Notes: generated from the letters alone by a model not told the origin. A stretch of DNA of 64,000 nt from an uncultured Nitrosospira sp. (GCA_900696515.1 CAADGK010000039.1:124001-188000), one strand, 5' to 3'; numbered from the stretch's first letter, positions 17,788-29,433 are shown. Translations and numbers: made by a program.

Positions 17788-18154
17788 ACCCCTCACCTCA
17801 AGACTTCCAGTGACACGTTCGCAACCACTATTTCTGTTATTCTTGTCGCTGACTCATTGCCCTCACCCACCCCTAAATCCCGTCGAGCGTGAGGAGATAC
17901 TCCACCGACGCCATGATAGCTTTCCTCTTGGACTTTTGAATCTAGCAGGACGGAAGGCAAGCAACGTTCTTGAACAGAACGCTATCAACGAGGTGGGTTA
18001 TGGCTTGTGAAATCAATGGTGCGTAGATGACTTTCCATTTCCAATATCAGAATTAGTCATCAACTAATGACACAAGAGTTCTTACATTAACATCCATAAG
18101 TTATTCACCACATCCATTCCACCAGGTGGAGTTCGTTACATACCGCAAAACAGA
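17788..18154. other. Intergenic, AT-richer, no gene seen
   Basis: 367 bases between the PilZ gene and the convergent HEPN-like gene. The right half is distinctly AT-rich and contains a small inverted repeat (ATTAG and CTAAT around 18055). No supported gene. Confidence 0.5.
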
Positions 18155-18757
18155 CTAATCTTGATTCGGGTCTATAGCAATTTCTAGCTCCGTTGCATGT
18201 CTTTGTATATGGGCTCTTGCAGCTGGGTATCGGCGGTAGATTTCGTCACGTACCTTTTCTACCCCAGGGATAAGCTCGTGTTGAACACGGTCAATAAACC
18301 CCTCAATATCCAACAGACCTGCCTTTTTGATGGCTTTGCCTAGTACGGATGGAGAAAGGATTCTACCTGGCTGACCACGGTCTGTCTTGTTTACAGTAAC
18401 ATGACCGGCATATTGATTCCGCACAATTTCAAACGACCTCCAATTCTGTAAGCCTATAAATTCTTCCACAGGAGGGAAACCAATAACCCTCAATTCGTCA
18501 TCAGAAAACAACCAATCTCGAATAAAATATTTTCGCGTGTCCTTCAGGCGAAAGACATTTATCACCATGCTCATCGCTAGTAAATGCCGCACCGAGGCCA
18601 CTGCCTCGATTGGGACAGGATCCTGAGCTAACCAACCATGGGCGAATTGCATTAACCACTTAGGTGTTACAAGTTCTCGTATAGCTTCGTTGAGAAGTAA
18701 GCCCGCTTCACCTGCGATCTGATTCTGTTTCTCGGCACTAAGGTTTTGTAAATGCAT
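18155..18757 (-). CDS. Hypothetical protein with HEPN-like RNxxxxH motif
   Basis: 200 residues, all-helical, no signal peptide. The segment FEIVRNQYAGHV contains R-N followed four residues later by H, the form of the catalytic HEPN ribonuclease motif (Rx4-6H with a polar residue after R). Size and helical layout, with DIEGFIDRVQHELIPGVEKV after it, recall AbiU2-like HEPN proteins. This is inference from one motif. The gene is AT-richer than its neighbours, suggesting transfer, and follows a small gene on the same strand by 76 bases. An alternative is an unrelated helical protein. Confidence 0.6.
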   Translation of the reverse strand: MHLQNLSAEKQNQIAGEAGLLLNEAIRELVTPKWLMQFAHGWLAQDPVPIEAVASVRHLLAMSMVINVFRLKDTRKYFIRDWLFSDDELRVIGFPPVEEFIGLQNWRSFEIVRNQYAGHVTVNKTDRGQPGRILSPSVLGKAIKKAGLLDIEGFIDRVQHELIPGVEKVRDEIYRRYPAARAHIQRHATELEIAIDPNQD

Positions 18758-18833
18758 TGTATTGATAAACCGGGAGGGAATAACGATAAATGGCTGATCA
18801 GTTCCATGGCCATCTTCAGCGATGTTCTAAAAA

Positions 18834-19052
18834 TTATTCTGAAGGTGGCCCCATCGCTTCCCATTCTTCCTTACTGATGAACCGTCTCGGCTTCAAGGCT
18901 CCCCTCGCGTAGGCCAGTCGCAGCGCCTCTTCCAAGCAGGCTATCCGCTGCGTAGGTGTCGCTGCTAGTGACGCTTGGAGAAGTCTTTCCGGATCAGGAC
19001 TCTCGGATGGATGGGGAAGCGGGCCTAATGAAGAAAACGATTCGTCAGCCAC
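18834..19052 (-). CDS. Small hypothetical protein upstream of the HEPN-like gene
   Basis: About 72 residues from a GTG at 19052, with GGAGGAG about 12 bases upstream. The frame is open further upstream into the gltD gene, but that part is out of frame with gltD and is not credible. The protein ends in a helical stretch (RIACLEEALRLAYARGALKP) and RRFISKEEWEAMGP. The start is uncertain. Its position and size would suit an antitoxin or accessory to the HEPN-like gene, but no known family is recognised. Confidence 0.45.
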   Translation of the reverse strand: MADESFSSLGPLPHPSESPDPERLLQASLAATPTQRIACLEEALRLAYARGALKPRRFISKEEWEAMGPPSE

Positions 19053-19134
19053 AATAAGGACACGCTCCTCCAGGCAAACTGACTCGATATTCTGGGAGGA
19101 CGAATGCGAGAATCTGTTCTCGAAACAGATTACC

Positions 19135-20571
19135 TTAAGTGGCAGCCTTCTTTGCTGACTTGCCCGCCTGCAGATACTGATTAATCCCGGCAGCCATCTT
19201 GCGGCCTTCGGCGATGGCCCAGACGATGAGCGAGGCCCCACGTTTGGTGTCGCCACCGGCAAAGACGCCGTCCAGATTGCTCATGAAGTTTTCATCGACC
19301 GCTACGGCGCCACGAGCGTCATACTTCACACCTAAGCTATCGAGCAAGCCGTTTTTGACTGGACCTGTGAAGCCCATGGCCAGCAACACCAAATCAGCAT
19401 TCATCTCGAACTCGCTGTTGGGGACAGGCGTGAACTTCCCGTTCTCGAACTTGACCCGATTGGCATGGAGCTTGGTCACATGGCCATCGTGGCCGGAGAA
19501 CTTCGTCGTAGAGACGCTCCATTGCCGATCACAGCCTTCTTCATGCGCGTGAGATGTCCGGAGCTGCATCGGCCAGAGCGGCCAGGGGGTCGAATCAGCC
19601 CGCTGCGGAGGAGGCTCCGGCAGCAATTCAAATTGATGCGCTTCTACACAGCCTTGGCGATGGGCCGTGCCGAGACAATCCGATCCCGTGTCGCCTCCCC
19701 CGATGATGACGACGCGCTTTCCTTTCGCGGTAATCGGCTCTTCGGTCATCGGAATGCCGGCGGTGCGCTTATTCTGCTGGGTCAAATATTCCATCGCCAG
19801 ATGCACGCCCTTCAGCTCGCGCCCCGGGATCGGCAACTCACGGGCCATCTCAGCGCCCATCGTCAATCCAACCGCATCAAACTGTTGCCGTAACTGTTCG
19901 CCGGTGATGTCTTTGCCGACGGCAACGCCGGTTTGGAACTTGACTCCTTCCGCTTTCATCTGTTCCAGACGGCGGTCGATCACCCACTTTTCCATCTTGA
20001 AGTCGGGAATACCGTAGCGAAGCAAGCCTCCGACCCGATCGGACTTTTCAAAAACCGTCACATCATGCCCGGCTCGAGCCAACTGCTGTGCGGCAGCCAA
20101 TCCAGCCGGACCGGAACCGACGATCGCCACGGTCTTGCCGGTCGTCACCACCGGCACGATCGGTGTCACAAAGCCTTCGTTGAAGCCGCGATCAACGATG
20201 TTCCATTCGATGATGCGGATCGAGACCGGATCTTGATTGATCCCAAGCACACAGGCCCCTTCACAGGGGGCCGGGCAGAGACGTCCCGTGAATTCCGGAA
20301 AATTATTCGTGGTGTGGAGCGCCTTCAGGGCATCCTTCCAACGGCCGCGATAGACGAGATCGTTCCACTCGGGAATCAGATTGACGACCGGGCATCCAGT
20401 ATGGCCTTGGCAGAACGGTACACCACAGTCCATACAGCGCGCCCCTTGAGTCTTCAGTGTATCCTCAGGGATCGGTTCGTACATCTCCTTCCAATCGAGC
20501 ACACGCAGCTCGATCGGTTTACGCTTCGGGCCCTCACGGGCGTATTTCATGAAACCCTTTGGATCACCCAT
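19135..20571 (-). CDS. gltD: Glutamate synthase small subunit
   Basis: 478 residues from the ATG at 20571 (MGDPKGFMKYAREGPKRKP), with AGGA 6 bases upstream. It feeds electrons from NAD(P)H through FAD and 4Fe-4S clusters to GltB. The N-terminal cluster Cys are in CMDCGVPFCQGHTGCPV and RLCPAPCEGACVLG. The FAD-binding Rossmann motif is VAIVGSGPAGLAAAQQLARA and the NAD(P) motif VVIIGGGDTGSDC. VFAGGDTKRGASLIVWAI closes the FAD site. It lies 100 bases downstream of gltB on the same strand. Together they make glutamate from glutamine and 2-oxoglutarate. Confidence 0.96.
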   Translation of the reverse strand: MGDPKGFMKYAREGPKRKPIELRVLDWKEMYEPIPEDTLKTQGARCMDCGVPFCQGHTGCPVVNLIPEWNDLVYRGRWKDALKALHTTNNFPEFTGRLCPAPCEGACVLGINQDPVSIRIIEWNIVDRGFNEGFVTPIVPVVTTGKTVAIVGSGPAGLAAAQQLARAGHDVTVFEKSDRVGGLLRYGIPDFKMEKWVIDRRLEQMKAEGVKFQTGVAVGKDITGEQLRQQFDAVGLTMGAEMARELPIPGRELKGVHLAMEYLTQQNKRTAGIPMTEEPITAKGKRVVIIGGGDTGSDCLGTAHRQGCVEAHQFELLPEPPPQRADSTPWPLWPMQLRTSHAHEEGCDRQWSVSTTKFSGHDGHVTKLHANRVKFENGKFTPVPNSEFEMNADLVLLAMGFTGPVKNGLLDSLGVKYDARGAVAVDENFMSNLDGVFAGGDTKRGASLIVWAIAEGRKMAAGINQYLQAGKSAKKAAT

Positions 20572-20671
20572 CTTTTTCCTAGTGCTGAGAGCTGAGGACT
20601 GAGTGCTGAGCGCCAAAACCTGAACATGGATTCATCGTCTCAGGCCTCAGCCCTCGCTACTCAGTCCTGCT
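20572..20671. repeat. Intergenic inverted word repeat (CTGAGTGCTGAG type) between gltB and gltD
   Basis: The gap holds AGTGCTGAGAGCTGAGGAC, then TGAGTGCTGAGCG, and opposite-sense copies (CAGGCCTCAGCCCT, then ACTCAGTCCTG). A related set of words occurs near 37760-37870. They could pair into a stem. Confidence 0.55.
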
Positions 20672-23600
20672 TTAGTGGACCGCACTCGCCTTGCGCTTCC
20701 GTTCCTCAACGACACGTTTATAATCAACCGGCATCACCTTCACAAACTTCGGCAAGGTGGCATCGAACGTATCAAGCACCTGCTTCGCCTTCCGGCTCCC
20801 CGTGTACATGAAATGTTTCGTGAGCAGTCCGTGGAGCAGTTGCTTATCATCTTTCGCACTCACGGCTTCCAGTTCGACCATCCCCGTATTACAGCGACTT
20901 TGGAACGTCCCCGCATCATCCAGCACAAACGCCACGCCTCCGGACATGCCGGCTGCGAAGTTGCGGCCGGTCATCCCCAACACCACGACGACGCCACCCG
21001 TCATATATTCACAGCCGTGATCGCCCGTTCCTTCGACAACCGTCTGCGCCCCGCTGTTTCTTACGGCGAACCGTTCGCCCGCCATGCCGTAAAAATAGGC
21101 CTCACCCTGCGTCGCCCCATACAACGAGGTATTGCCGATCAGAATCGTTTCTTCCGGGTTATAGAGGATGTTCTTCGGGGGGAAGACAATGATCTTGCCT
21201 CCGGACAACCCTTTTCCGATGTAATCGTTGGACTCGCCCTCCAGTGTCAGTGTGATACCTTTCGCGAGGAACGCGCCGAACGACTGGCCGGCTGAGCCTG
21301 AAAACTTGATCGAGATCGTGTCTTCGGGCAACCCATCTGGCCCATACTGTTTCGCAATCCTGCTCGAAAGCACCGTGCCGGTCGTCCGGTTGATATTCCT
21401 GATGGGGAGATCAAGCGTCACCTTCTCACCCTTCTCAATCGCGGCCTTGCACAGCTCGACGAGCTTGTTGTCGAGAATATCCGCAAGACCATGGTCCTGC
21501 TTCTGCACACAATACCGCGGCACATTCGCCGGTACGTTCGGAGCCGTCAACAACGGTGTGAGGTCCAGTCCCTTGGCCTTCCAGTGATCCACGACCTTCG
21601 TGATCTTCAGCCTATCGACACGCCCCACCATCTCGTTGACCGTTCTGAAACCAAGCTTCGCCATGAGTTGCCGTGCTTCTTCGGCTACGAAGAACAAATA
21701 ATTGACGATGTGTTCCGGCTTGCCATTGAACTTCTTTCGCAACTCGGGATCTTGCGTCGCAATCCCCACGGGACAGGTGTTCAGATGACATTTGCGCATC
21801 ATGATGCAGCCTTCGACGATGAGCGGAGCCGTCGCAAACCCATACTCTTCGGCGCCGAGCAACGTCGCGATCACCACGTCGCGGCCGGTCTTCATCTGGC
21901 CGTCGGTCTCAACACGGATACGCCCCCGCAGATCGTTGAGGACCAGCGTTTGATGCGTCTCTGCCAGTCCAAGCTCCCAGGGGATGCCCGCGTATTTGAT
22001 GGACGAGAGCGGCGATGCACCTGTCCCACCGGAATCTCCGCTGATGAGCACCTTATCGGCATGGGCCTTCGCCACACCGGCCGCGACCGTTCCAACGCCG
22101 ACCTCCGACACCAGCTTCACTGATACCCCAGCATCAGGATTGGAGTTCTTGAGGTCAAAAATCAGCTGAGCCAAGTCCTCGATCGAATAGATGTCATGGT
22201 GCGGCGGAGGCGAGATCAGCTGCACACCAGGTGTCGCATAGCGGAAGCGGGCGATGTTCTCGTCCACCTTATGACCGGGCAACTGGCCGCCTTCCCCCGG
22301 CTTGGCTCCCTGTGCCATTTTGATCTGCAGTTCCCGCGCATTCACCAGGTAATGCGCCGTGACGCCGAACCGGGCCGAAGCCACCTGTTTGATATAACTA
22401 TTCTTGGAGTCGCCGTTCGGCAAGGGTTTGAACCGTGCAGGGTCTTCCCCGCCCTCGCCCGTGTTGCTCTTGCCGCCGAGCCGATTCATCGCGATCGCCA
22501 GCGTTTCATGGGCTTCCTGGCTGATCGAGCCGAAAGACATGGCGCCGGTGTTGAAGCGCTTCACGATTTCCTTGGCCGGCTCCACCTCTTCAATCGGGAT
22601 CGGCTGAGGATCGAACACGAAGTCCAGCAGACCACGCAGGTTGGAGCGCCGTTTACTCTCGTCGTTCACGATCTTGGCAAATTCGGCGTAGGTCTTCGGA
22701 TCATTCGAACGGCTGGCATGCTGCAGTTTGTAAATCGTTTCCGGATTCCAGTTATGATGCTCGCCCTGGATGCGGTAGTGGATCTCACCGCCGAAATCGA
22801 GTTGGCGAATCGCCGCCGGCTCATAGGCCACACGATGGCGACGCAGGGTCTCTTCTCCGATTTCGCGGATGCCGACCCCTTCCACGCGCGACGGAGTTCC
22901 GGTGAAGTAGCGGTCGATAAGCTCGCGATTCAACCCGATGGCCTCGAAGATCTGTGCACCGCAGTACGACTGCACGGTGGAGATTCCCATCTTGGAGAAA
23001 ATCTTGAGCAAACCCTTGTTGATGGCCTTGATGAATTTCCCTTCAGCCGTCTGTGCATCGAGCCCTTCTGGCAGATAATTGTCCCGTTCCATATCGACGA
23101 GCGACTCAAAGACAAGATACGGATTGATCGTCCCGGCACCATACCCGATCAAACAGGCGAACTGATGGACATCGCGCGGCTCGCCGGTTTCCAGGATCAA
23201 CCCCACTTCGGTTCTCGTACATTCGCGAACCAGGTGGTGGTGAACGGCGGAGATGCCGATCAAACTCGGGATCGGCGCCCACTCCTCATTCACACCTCGA
23301 TCGCTCAAGATCAGGAACTTGTAGCCTTCCTTGATGGCCTGCGAGGCCTGCCGGCAGAGATCGTCGACCGCTTCACCGAGCCCATCCGGTCCTTCGGCGA
23401 CACGGAACAGCATCCGGAGTGTCTTGCTTTTGAAGTGTGGGTCCGAAATACCACGGATCTTTTGCAAATCGGCGTTGGTGAGAATCGGCTGCTGCACCTT
23501 AATGCGTCGGCAGGACTCCGGCGATTCATCCATAAGATTCGGCTTCGGACCGATGTTGGTCACCAGCGACATCACGAGTTGTTCCCGAATCGGATCGATG

Positions 23601-25189
23601 GGCGGATTCGTGACCTGTGCGAAGAGCTGCTTGAAGTACTTGAACAGGAGCTGCGGACGATCGGACAGCACCGCCAACGGAGTGTCGGTTCCCATGGACG
23701 AGATCGCTTCTTCGCCCGTCACGATCATCGGCGTGATGACCATCTTCAGTTCTTCAACCGTGTACCCGAAAGCCTGCTGCCGCTGGCGAATCGTGGGATG
23801 ATCCGGCTGCGGAACGTTGAGCGGATCCGGCAACTCGTCCAGCGACACGCCGTACTGCGTGACCCAGCTACGATAGGGTTTGCGACCGACGATTCCGGCC
23901 TTAATTTCTTCGTCATCGATGATGCGGCCCTGCACCGTGTCGACAAGGAACATACGACCCGGCTGGAGCCGGCCCTTCACGCGGATATCTTTCGCCTCGG
24001 CCGGCAGAACGCCGGCCTCAGATGACAAAACCACGAGTCCATCGGTCGTCACGTGGTACCGGCAGGGTCGCAGCCCGTTTCGATCCAATGTGGCGCCGAT
24101 CAACTTCCCGTCGGTGAAACACACCGCCGCCGGACCATCCCACGGCTCCATCATGGCCGCGTGATATTGATAGAATCCCCGGCGATCCAAATCCATCTGA
24201 GGATTTGCCACCCACGGTTCCGGAATCAACATCATCATGGCGTGCGGCAACGAACGGCCGCCGAGCAGAAGAAATTCCAAGGCATTGTCCAAACAGGCCG
24301 AGTCGCTTTGGTTCTCGGAGACGATCGGGAAGAGCTTCTCCATGTCCTTCCCAAACAGCTCTGAATGCAGGCGGCCTTGACGCGCCTTCATCCAATTGAC
24401 GTTTCCCTTGAGTGTGTTGATCTCGCCGTTATGGCACACGTACCGGTAAGGATGGGCCCGCGGCCAAGTGGGAAACGTGTTGGTACTGAAGCGCGAATGC
24501 ACCAGCGCCAGGGCGCTCACCATCCGTTCATCCGTGAGATCCTGATAGTAGGCCGCCATTTGATGCGGCAACAGCAGTCCCTTGTACACGATGGTGTTGG
24601 CCGACAGGCTCGAGACATAGAAGTGCTCTCGCCCTTGAATGGCCGACTCCGCCACCGCCGTTTCAACTCGTTTGCGAACGACATACAGCTTCCGCTCGAA
24701 CTGAGTTTCGTTGAATGCATCTCGCGCGATAAAGACTTGCCGCATGAACGGCTCGGTTGTTCGTGCGACAGCGCCGATCTGATCGCTCTTGACCGGCACA
24801 TCACGCCAGCCGAGCTGGCGCAGCCCCTCCTCTGCAATGATCTCGGCAAATAGCTTCTCGCACAGCCGTCGAGAGTCGGTATCGGGAGGAAGAAACAGTT
24901 GACCGACCCCGTACTCACCCACATCAGGCAATGCCACACCCGCATCGCCTGCAACCCGTTTCAGGAACGTGTGGGGAATCTGCAGCAGGATCCCGGCTCC
25001 GTCTCCCGTATGGGAATCGGCACCCTGCGCCCCACGGTGAGTCAAATTCTCCAAGACTTGAAGCCCTTTACGGACGATGTCGTGGGATTTTTTTCCTTTG
25101 ATATTGACGACAAACCCAATCCCACAGGAATCCTTCTCATATTGAGGATCATAGAGCCCCTGTCGGTGGGGAAACCCAGGAATATTCAT
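20672..25189 (-). CDS. gltB: Glutamate synthase large subunit
   Basis: 1505 residues, the normal length. The class-II glutaminase domain begins at the Cys in [16 protein letters not shown] (residue 22), implying a short propeptide that is removed. [19 protein letters not shown] follows. The FMN-binding synthase domain spans roughly residues 850-1220 ([40 protein letters not shown]), with the 3Fe-4S Cys in [16 protein letters not shown]. The C-terminal GXGXG beta-helix contains [17 protein letters not shown]. It makes two glutamates from glutamine and 2-oxoglutarate. It is divergent from the prenyl synthase gene, with about 230 bases between for two promoters. Confidence 0.98.
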   Translation of the reverse strand: MNIPGFPHRQGLYDPQYEKDSCGIGFVVNIKGKKSHDIVRKGLQVLENLTHRGAQGADSHTGDGAGILLQIPHTFLKRVAGDAGVALPDVGEYGVGQLFLPPDTDSRRLCEKLFAEIIAEEGLRQLGWRDVPVKSDQIGAVARTTEPFMRQVFIARDAFNETQFERKLYVVRKRVETAVAESAIQGREHFYVSSLSANTIVYKGLLLPHQMAAYYQDLTDERMVSALALVHSRFSTNTFPTWPRAHPYRYVCHNGEINTLKGNVNWMKARQGRLHSELFGKDMEKLFPIVSENQSDSACLDNALEFLLLGGRSLPHAMMMLIPEPWVANPQMDLDRRGFYQYHAAMMEPWDGPAAVCFTDGKLIGATLDRNGLRPCRYHVTTDGLVVLSSEAGVLPAEAKDIRVKGRLQPGRMFLVDTVQGRIIDDEEIKAGIVGRKPYRSWVTQYGVSLDELPDPLNVPQPDHPTIRQRQQAFGYTVEELKMVITPMIVTGEEAISSMGTDTPLAVLSDRPQLLFKYFKQLFAQVTNPPIDPIREQLVMSLVTNIGPKPNLMDESPESCRRIKVQQPILTNADLQKIRGISDPHFKSKTLRMLFRVAEGPDGLGEAVDDLCRQASQAIKEGYKFLILSDRGVNEEWAPIPSLIGISAVHHHLVRECTRTEVGLILETGEPRDVHQFACLIGYGAGTINPYLVFESLVDMERDNYLPEGLDAQTAEGKFIKAINKGLLKIFSKMGISTVQSYCGAQIFEAIGLNRELIDRYFTGTPSRVEGVGIREIGEETLRRHRVAYEPAAIRQLDFGGEIHYRIQGEHHNWNPETIYKLQHASRSNDPKTYAEFAKIVNDESKRRSNLRGLLDFVFDPQPIPIEEVEPAKEIVKRFNTGAMSFGSISQEAHETLAIAMNRLGGKSNTGEGGEDPARFKPLPNGDSKNSYIKQVASARFGVTAHYLVNARELQIKMAQGAKPGEGGQLPGHKVDENIARFRYATPGVQLISPPPHHDIYSIEDLAQLIFDLKNSNPDAGVSVKLVSEVGVGTVAAGVAKAHADKVLISGDSGGTGASPLSSIKYAGIPWELGLAETHQTLVLNDLRGRIRVETDGQMKTGRDVVIATLLGAEEYGFATAPLIVEGCIMMRKCHLNTCPVGIATQDPELRKKFNGKPEHIVNYLFFVAEEARQLMAKLGFRTVNEMVGRVDRLKITKVVDHWKAKGLDLTPLLTAPNVPANVPRYCVQKQDHGLADILDNKLVELCKAAIEKGEKVTLDLPIRNINRTTGTVLSSRIAKQYGPDGLPEDTISIKFSGSAGQSFGAFLAKGITLTLEGESNDYIGKGLSGGKIIVFPPKNILYNPEETILIGNTSLYGATQGEAYFYGMAGERFAVRNSGAQTVVEGTGDHGCEYMTGGVVVVLGMTGRNFAAGMSGGVAFVLDDAGTFQSRCNTGMVELEAVSAKDDKQLLHGLLTKHFMYTGSRKAKQVLDTFDATLPKFVKVMPVDYKRVVEERKRKASAVH

Positions 25190-25422
25190 AGGCCTATCTC
25201 ATTCAAACAAATGGATGTTTTCTCTATAGGTGGTATGGGGAACGGAGCAAGGAACCCCGGGGTGGACACACCCTTCCATCCGTATCCAGGGTGGACCTCA
25301 CCCACATGGGCTATCGTGATGCGAACTTACTGGATGGGTCCTTCCTCTGTCAAGATTGCGTTGGGCCTATACCCCTTTCATTTGCTTGACTTTATTTCCT
25401 TGGCTGCCATACCATCCGCCGC

Positions 25423-26427
25423 ATGGCACAAGGTCCAGTCATCGCAACTCTGCACCATATGTCCGATGTATGGGAGTCCTACCGTAATGAGCTGGACGGA
25501 GTAGAGGACCGTGTACGGAAAAACCTCGATTCCAGCGTGACCCTGGTCAATACCGTCGCCGCACACATTTTGAGCGGGGGTGGAAAGCGGATCAGGCCTC
25601 TGCTGTTGCTCCTCTCCGCCCGTCTCAGTGGGTATACGGGAAGTGAACACCACCAACTCGGCAGTATTGTCGAATTCATTCACACCGCGACCCTCTTGCA
25701 CGACGATGTCGTCGATGATGCCGATCTTCGGAGAGGAAGGCGAACCGCCCGAAAGGTGTGGGGAAACCAGATCAGCATTCTGGTCGGCGACTACCTGTAT
25801 ACAAAAGCAATGTGCAAGGTCGTCGAATTTCAGAGTCAAGGGATCAACGAGGTCCTTGCCGAAGCCTGCAAGAAAATGGCCGAGGGTGAGGTGTTGCAGC
25901 TCTACTACAACGGCAATCCCTCCATGCCCGAGGTCGATTACATCAAAATCGTCGAGCACAAGACAGCGGGTTTGATTGCCGCCGCCTGCCGGATGGGCGC
26001 CATTCTCGCTGACGCATCGGAACCGCAACAGGATGCACTGTTTCGCTTCGGCCAATATCTGGGCATTGCCTTCCAAGTGGCGGATGACACCTTGGATTAC
26101 ATTGCGAACGGGGAATCACTCGGCAAAACGATCGGGCAGGACCTCCGACAGGGAAAGGCGACATTGCCGCTGCTGCACTTATTGCAGCACTGTTCGGAAC
26201 AGGACCGTCAGATGATCAAGGACCGCATGGAAACGCGGACGTTAAGTACGGCGGATTTGGATCGTATCCTGTCGCTGATGGCTCAATTCGGGTCGATCAC
26301 CTATGCCATGGATCGTGCACGCGCGTATATCACGGCCGCGAAGGACGAGCTGGACTGTTTCGAGGATAGCACGGCACGACGCGCGCTGTCCGTCGCTGCG
26401 GATTATATGATTACCCGAGACCGGTAA
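25423..26427 (+). CDS. ispB: Long-chain polyprenyl diphosphate synthase
   Basis: 334 residues. The first Asp-rich motif is LLHDDVVDDADLRRG and the second is FQVADDTLDY. GGGKRIRPLLLLLSARL is the N-terminal substrate-binding block. It condenses isopentenyl diphosphate units to make the quinone side chain (octaprenyl or similar); chain length cannot be read with certainty. The start at 25423 is open; an ATG 12 codons later (MSDVWESY) would also keep the whole domain. Confidence 0.9.
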   Translation: MAQGPVIATLHHMSDVWESYRNELDGVEDRVRKNLDSSVTLVNTVAAHILSGGGKRIRPLLLLLSARLSGYTGSEHHQLGSIVEFIHTATLLHDDVVDDADLRRGRRTARKVWGNQISILVGDYLYTKAMCKVVEFQSQGINEVLAEACKKMAEGEVLQLYYNGNPSMPEVDYIKIVEHKTAGLIAAACRMGAILADASEPQQDALFRFGQYLGIAFQVADDTLDYIANGESLGKTIGQDLRQGKATLPLLHLLQHCSEQDRQMIKDRMETRTLSTADLDRILSLMAQFGSITYAMDRARAYITAAKDELDCFEDSTARRALSVAADYMITRDR

Positions 26428-26560
26428 CATCTTCCCGCCGATCTGAAAGACGCCAGGCCGTGGAAACGGCAGGGCGTAGGGTGAAGGGACCCCGCTCTCT
26501 CTCCTGTAACCATCAAACCGGCGTCGCTGTTACGAACACGACATTGCCAGGGAGTTGCTC

Positions 26561-27889
26561 ATGTCACAGATTTTTCCGTTCCAGGGTCTGCGGTACGACC
26601 AGACGCTCGTCGGAGCGATCACCGACGTCATCGCTCCACCATATGACATTATCGATGCAGCCGGACAGAAGCAGCTCCACGACCGGCACCCTCACAATAT
26701 CATCCGTATGGAGCTGGGGCTTGACCTGCCTGGTGACGGCCCGACCAGCAACCGCTATACCCGTGCCGCCGAGACGCTGCGCCGTTGGATCACGGAAGGG
26801 ATCCTCAAGCGCGATGCGCAACCAACCATCTACTATCACACGATTGAATACCGCCCCCCCTACTCAGCGGCCGATGCTCCCACGAAGGTGCTGCGCGGAT
26901 TCTTGACGTTGGTCAAACTGGAAGCCTTGGACTCAGGACACATCTATCCGCATGAGAATACCCGCGCTGCGGCCAAGACCGACCGGTTGAATCTCATTGA
27001 GGCCTGTCAAGCCAACTTCAGCCCCATCTGGTCGCTGTACTCCGATCCACAGGGGGCCATCATCCAGCTGTTGGAAGCCGAGACGAAGGGTAAACCGGCC
27101 TGCTATGACTTTCAGGACGAGGCCGAGTGCCGTGAACGCCTGTGGACGGTGACCGACAACGCCGTTCTCAAACAGATCACCCAGGCCATGCAGAACAAAC
27201 CGCTGTTCATCGCCGACGGCCACCATCGCTATGAAACAGCGTTGAATTACCAAAAGCTCCGGCGGCAACAGACTTCCGAACAGGCGGGACTGCACCCCTA
27301 TGACTCCGTCCTCATGCTCCTGGCCCCGCTCGAGGATCCGGGACTGACGGTGCTACCGACACATCGGGTGACGACCACCCCCTTGCCTCCGTTCGAGCAG
27401 ATCAAACAGACGCTCGGCGAGGTGTTCGAGTTTCGAGAGTTTTCATTCACCCCATCCTCATACGAACAGGTTCGCGCGCAGTTTTTGTCCAGCCTACGGA
27501 CGGAAGGGGCCCAGGCGCCGGTGTTTGGTCTGGCGAGACAAGGGGATGCTCGATACCTCACTCTCACTCTGAAGCCGAGTCACCGTCCTCCGGCAACGGC
27601 GTCACCTCGCGCCAAACTCGACGTCTCACTGCTGCAGCAACTCATCGTCGCCAAACTTTGTCAGACTCAGCAAGAACAGGAAGCGATCGTCTATACCAAG
27701 GATGACCTTGAAGCGCTCGATTGGGTGCGCCGGGGAACCGGGACGGGAGCTTTTCTGCTGAATGCGACAAAGGTCAGCGAAGTTCAGGCCGTCGCGTCGG
27801 CGGGTGAACGTATGCCGCACAAGTCGACGTATTTTTATCCGAAGCCGTTGACCGGACTCGTCATCAATGTCATGGAGAATAAAAAGTAA
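26561..27889 (+). CDS. DUF1015 family protein
   Basis: 442 residues from the ATG at 26561, with AGGGAG upstream. Family blocks are visible: IFPFQGLRYDQTLVG, VIAPPYDIID, YPHENTRAAAKTDRLN, FIADGHHRYETALNYQ and HKSTYFYPKPLTGLVI at the end. The family is widespread and its biochemical role is not established. The gene sits between the prenyl synthase and a sigma-54 response regulator on the same strand. Confidence 0.85.
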   Translation: MSQIFPFQGLRYDQTLVGAITDVIAPPYDIIDAAGQKQLHDRHPHNIIRMELGLDLPGDGPTSNRYTRAAETLRRWITEGILKRDAQPTIYYHTIEYRPPYSAADAPTKVLRGFLTLVKLEALDSGHIYPHENTRAAAKTDRLNLIEACQANFSPIWSLYSDPQGAIIQLLEAETKGKPACYDFQDEAECRERLWTVTDNAVLKQITQAMQNKPLFIADGHHRYETALNYQKLRRQQTSEQAGLHPYDSVLMLLAPLEDPGLTVLPTHRVTTTPLPPFEQIKQTLGEVFEFREFSFTPSSYEQVRAQFLSSLRTEGAQAPVFGLARQGDARYLTLTLKPSHRPPATASPRAKLDVSLLQQLIVAKLCQTQQEQEAIVYTKDDLEALDWVRRGTGTGAFLLNATKVSEVQAVASAGERMPHKSTYFYPKPLTGLVINVMENKK

Positions 27890-27890
27890 T

Positions 27891-28010
27891 GGGTGAAAAG
27901 TGAGTGAGTGAAAAATAAGACGTAAGGGGCTAGAACGACCATGGCATCGAAATTCATCGCCTCACTCTTTACGTTTTACGCTTCACGTTTTGCGTTTTAC
28001 CCTTAACGTT
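27891..28010. repeat. Intergenic inverted word repeat (GTGAAAAGTGAG / CTTTACGTTTTACGCTTCACG)
   Basis: The left half has GGTGAAAAGTGAGTGAGTGA and the right half CTCACTCTTTACGTTTTACG plus GCTTCACG, opposite in sense, around an unrelated middle. It belongs to the dispersed intergenic family seen throughout the right half of the window. Confidence 0.55.
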
Positions 28011-28016
28011 CTGCAT

Positions 28017-29384
28017 ATGAACGCAAAGATTCTCATCGTTGACGACGATCCCGATATCATTATGATGCTGGAGGACCGGCTGCAGGCCTCCGGGTATGAG
28101 ACCGTTGCAGCGATCGAGGGACAACAAGCCCTGGATCTCGTTGTGCAGGAATCGCCTCATCTCATCCTGCTGGACCTGACACTGCCCAAACTCTCCGGCC
28201 TCGACATACTCAAGCGGTTGGCTCAGATGAAGCCGTTGGACGGTCCTCCCGTCATTGTGATGACCGCGCACGCCTCCATTCAGGCCGCCGTCGAGGCCAT
28301 GAAAGAAGGCGCGTACGACTTTTTGACCAAACCGCTCGACAGCGACCATCTCCTCATCGTGATCCGCAAAGCGCTGGAGCGAGATGCACTCCGGCGGCAC
28401 GTCGCCTATCTCCGCTCTGAAGTCGACGGCCGTTACGCCAATATCGTCGGGAACAGCCCGTCGGTTCGCGCCGTTGTTGAATCGGCACAGCGCGCCGCCA
28501 AGTCCGATGCAGGCGTGTTGCTGCTGGGCGAGAGCGGAACCGGGAAAGAACTCTTCGCACGTTCGATCCATCAATGGAGTCCCCGCTGTGCCATGCCGCT
28601 CATCGTCATTAACTGCGTGGCGTTGACCGAGACACTGCTTGAGAACGAGCTCTTCGGTCATGAACGTGGGGCATTCACCGGAGCGGACCGGCAGCAAAAA
28701 GGCAAGCTGGAAATGGCCGACGGCGGCACCGTCTTCCTCGACGAAATCGGCGATATGCCGCTTGCCTTGCAGGCCAAACTGCTCCGCGTGCTTCAAGACC
28801 GGGAGTTCCAACGGGTCGGTGGGTCCAAAACGGTATCAGTCAATATCCGTATCATCGCCGCCACCAATAAAGACCTCCGGCAGGCCGTCAAAACCGGCCG
28901 GTTTCGGGAAGATCTGTATTTTCGTCTCAACGTCGTCACGTTGACGCTCCCGCCGCTCCGTGAACGGCAAGGGGATGTCCCGGCGCTTGCTCACTTCTTC
29001 TTGGAACGCCACACGCGAGATACCAAGCGCCCCGGTATGGTCCTGAGCACGGCCGCCGTGGACGCGTTGACCCGGTACCCCTGGCCCGGCAACATCCGTG
29101 AATTGGACAACGTCATCGCGCGCGCCGTCGTCCTGAGCCCCAAAGACACGATTGAGCCGGATATGCTGGCACTCCTGCCGGATGACGCCGACCTGCGGCA
29201 GCATGCGGATGATGCGCTCCAGCCCTATCTCGATCTGCCCTACCATGAGTCGATGGAACAGCACAGCCGGTACATCATCACCCGCGCCATGGAACGAGCT
29301 GAAGGCAATCAAACCAAAGCGGCTGAGTCGCTCAAACTCCAGCGAACCTATCTCGCGCGTCTTCTGAAACACCAAAAGGTCTAG
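28017..29384 (+). CDS. Sigma-54-dependent response regulator (NtrC family)
   Basis: 455 residues from the ATG at 28017. The receiver domain has acidic pocket ILIVDDDPD, phospho-acceptor Asp in [15 protein letters not shown] and switch Thr in VIVMTAHAS. The AAA+ domain has Walker [17 protein letters not shown], the sigma-54 contact loop [11 protein letters not shown], Walker [12 protein letters not shown] and the C-terminal [13 protein letters not shown] Fis-type helix-turn-helix ends the protein ([20 protein letters not shown]). No histidine kinase gene is adjacent, so its signal and partner are unknown. Confidence 0.95.
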   Translation: MNAKILIVDDDPDIIMMLEDRLQASGYETVAAIEGQQALDLVVQESPHLILLDLTLPKLSGLDILKRLAQMKPLDGPPVIVMTAHASIQAAVEAMKEGAYDFLTKPLDSDHLLIVIRKALERDALRRHVAYLRSEVDGRYANIVGNSPSVRAVVESAQRAAKSDAGVLLLGESGTGKELFARSIHQWSPRCAMPLIVINCVALTETLLENELFGHERGAFTGADRQQKGKLEMADGGTVFLDEIGDMPLALQAKLLRVLQDREFQRVGGSKTVSVNIRIIAATNKDLRQAVKTGRFREDLYFRLNVVTLTLPPLRERQGDVPALAHFFLERHTRDTKRPGMVLSTAAVDALTRYPWPGNIRELDNVIARAVVLSPKDTIEPDMLALLPDDADLRQHADDALQPYLDLPYHESMEQHSRYIITRAMERAEGNQTKAAESLKLQRTYLARLLKHQKV

Positions 29385-29433
29385 CCCGCACTTCGTACGT
29401 AGCCGGACGACGGACCGCTGACGAGTGTCGGGA

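Noticed and set aside
22196-24025. 609-codon open frame antisense to gltB
   Set aside because: It is an out-of-phase shadow of gltB, whose product matches glutamate synthase throughout. Long antisense frames are expected in GC-rich genes.
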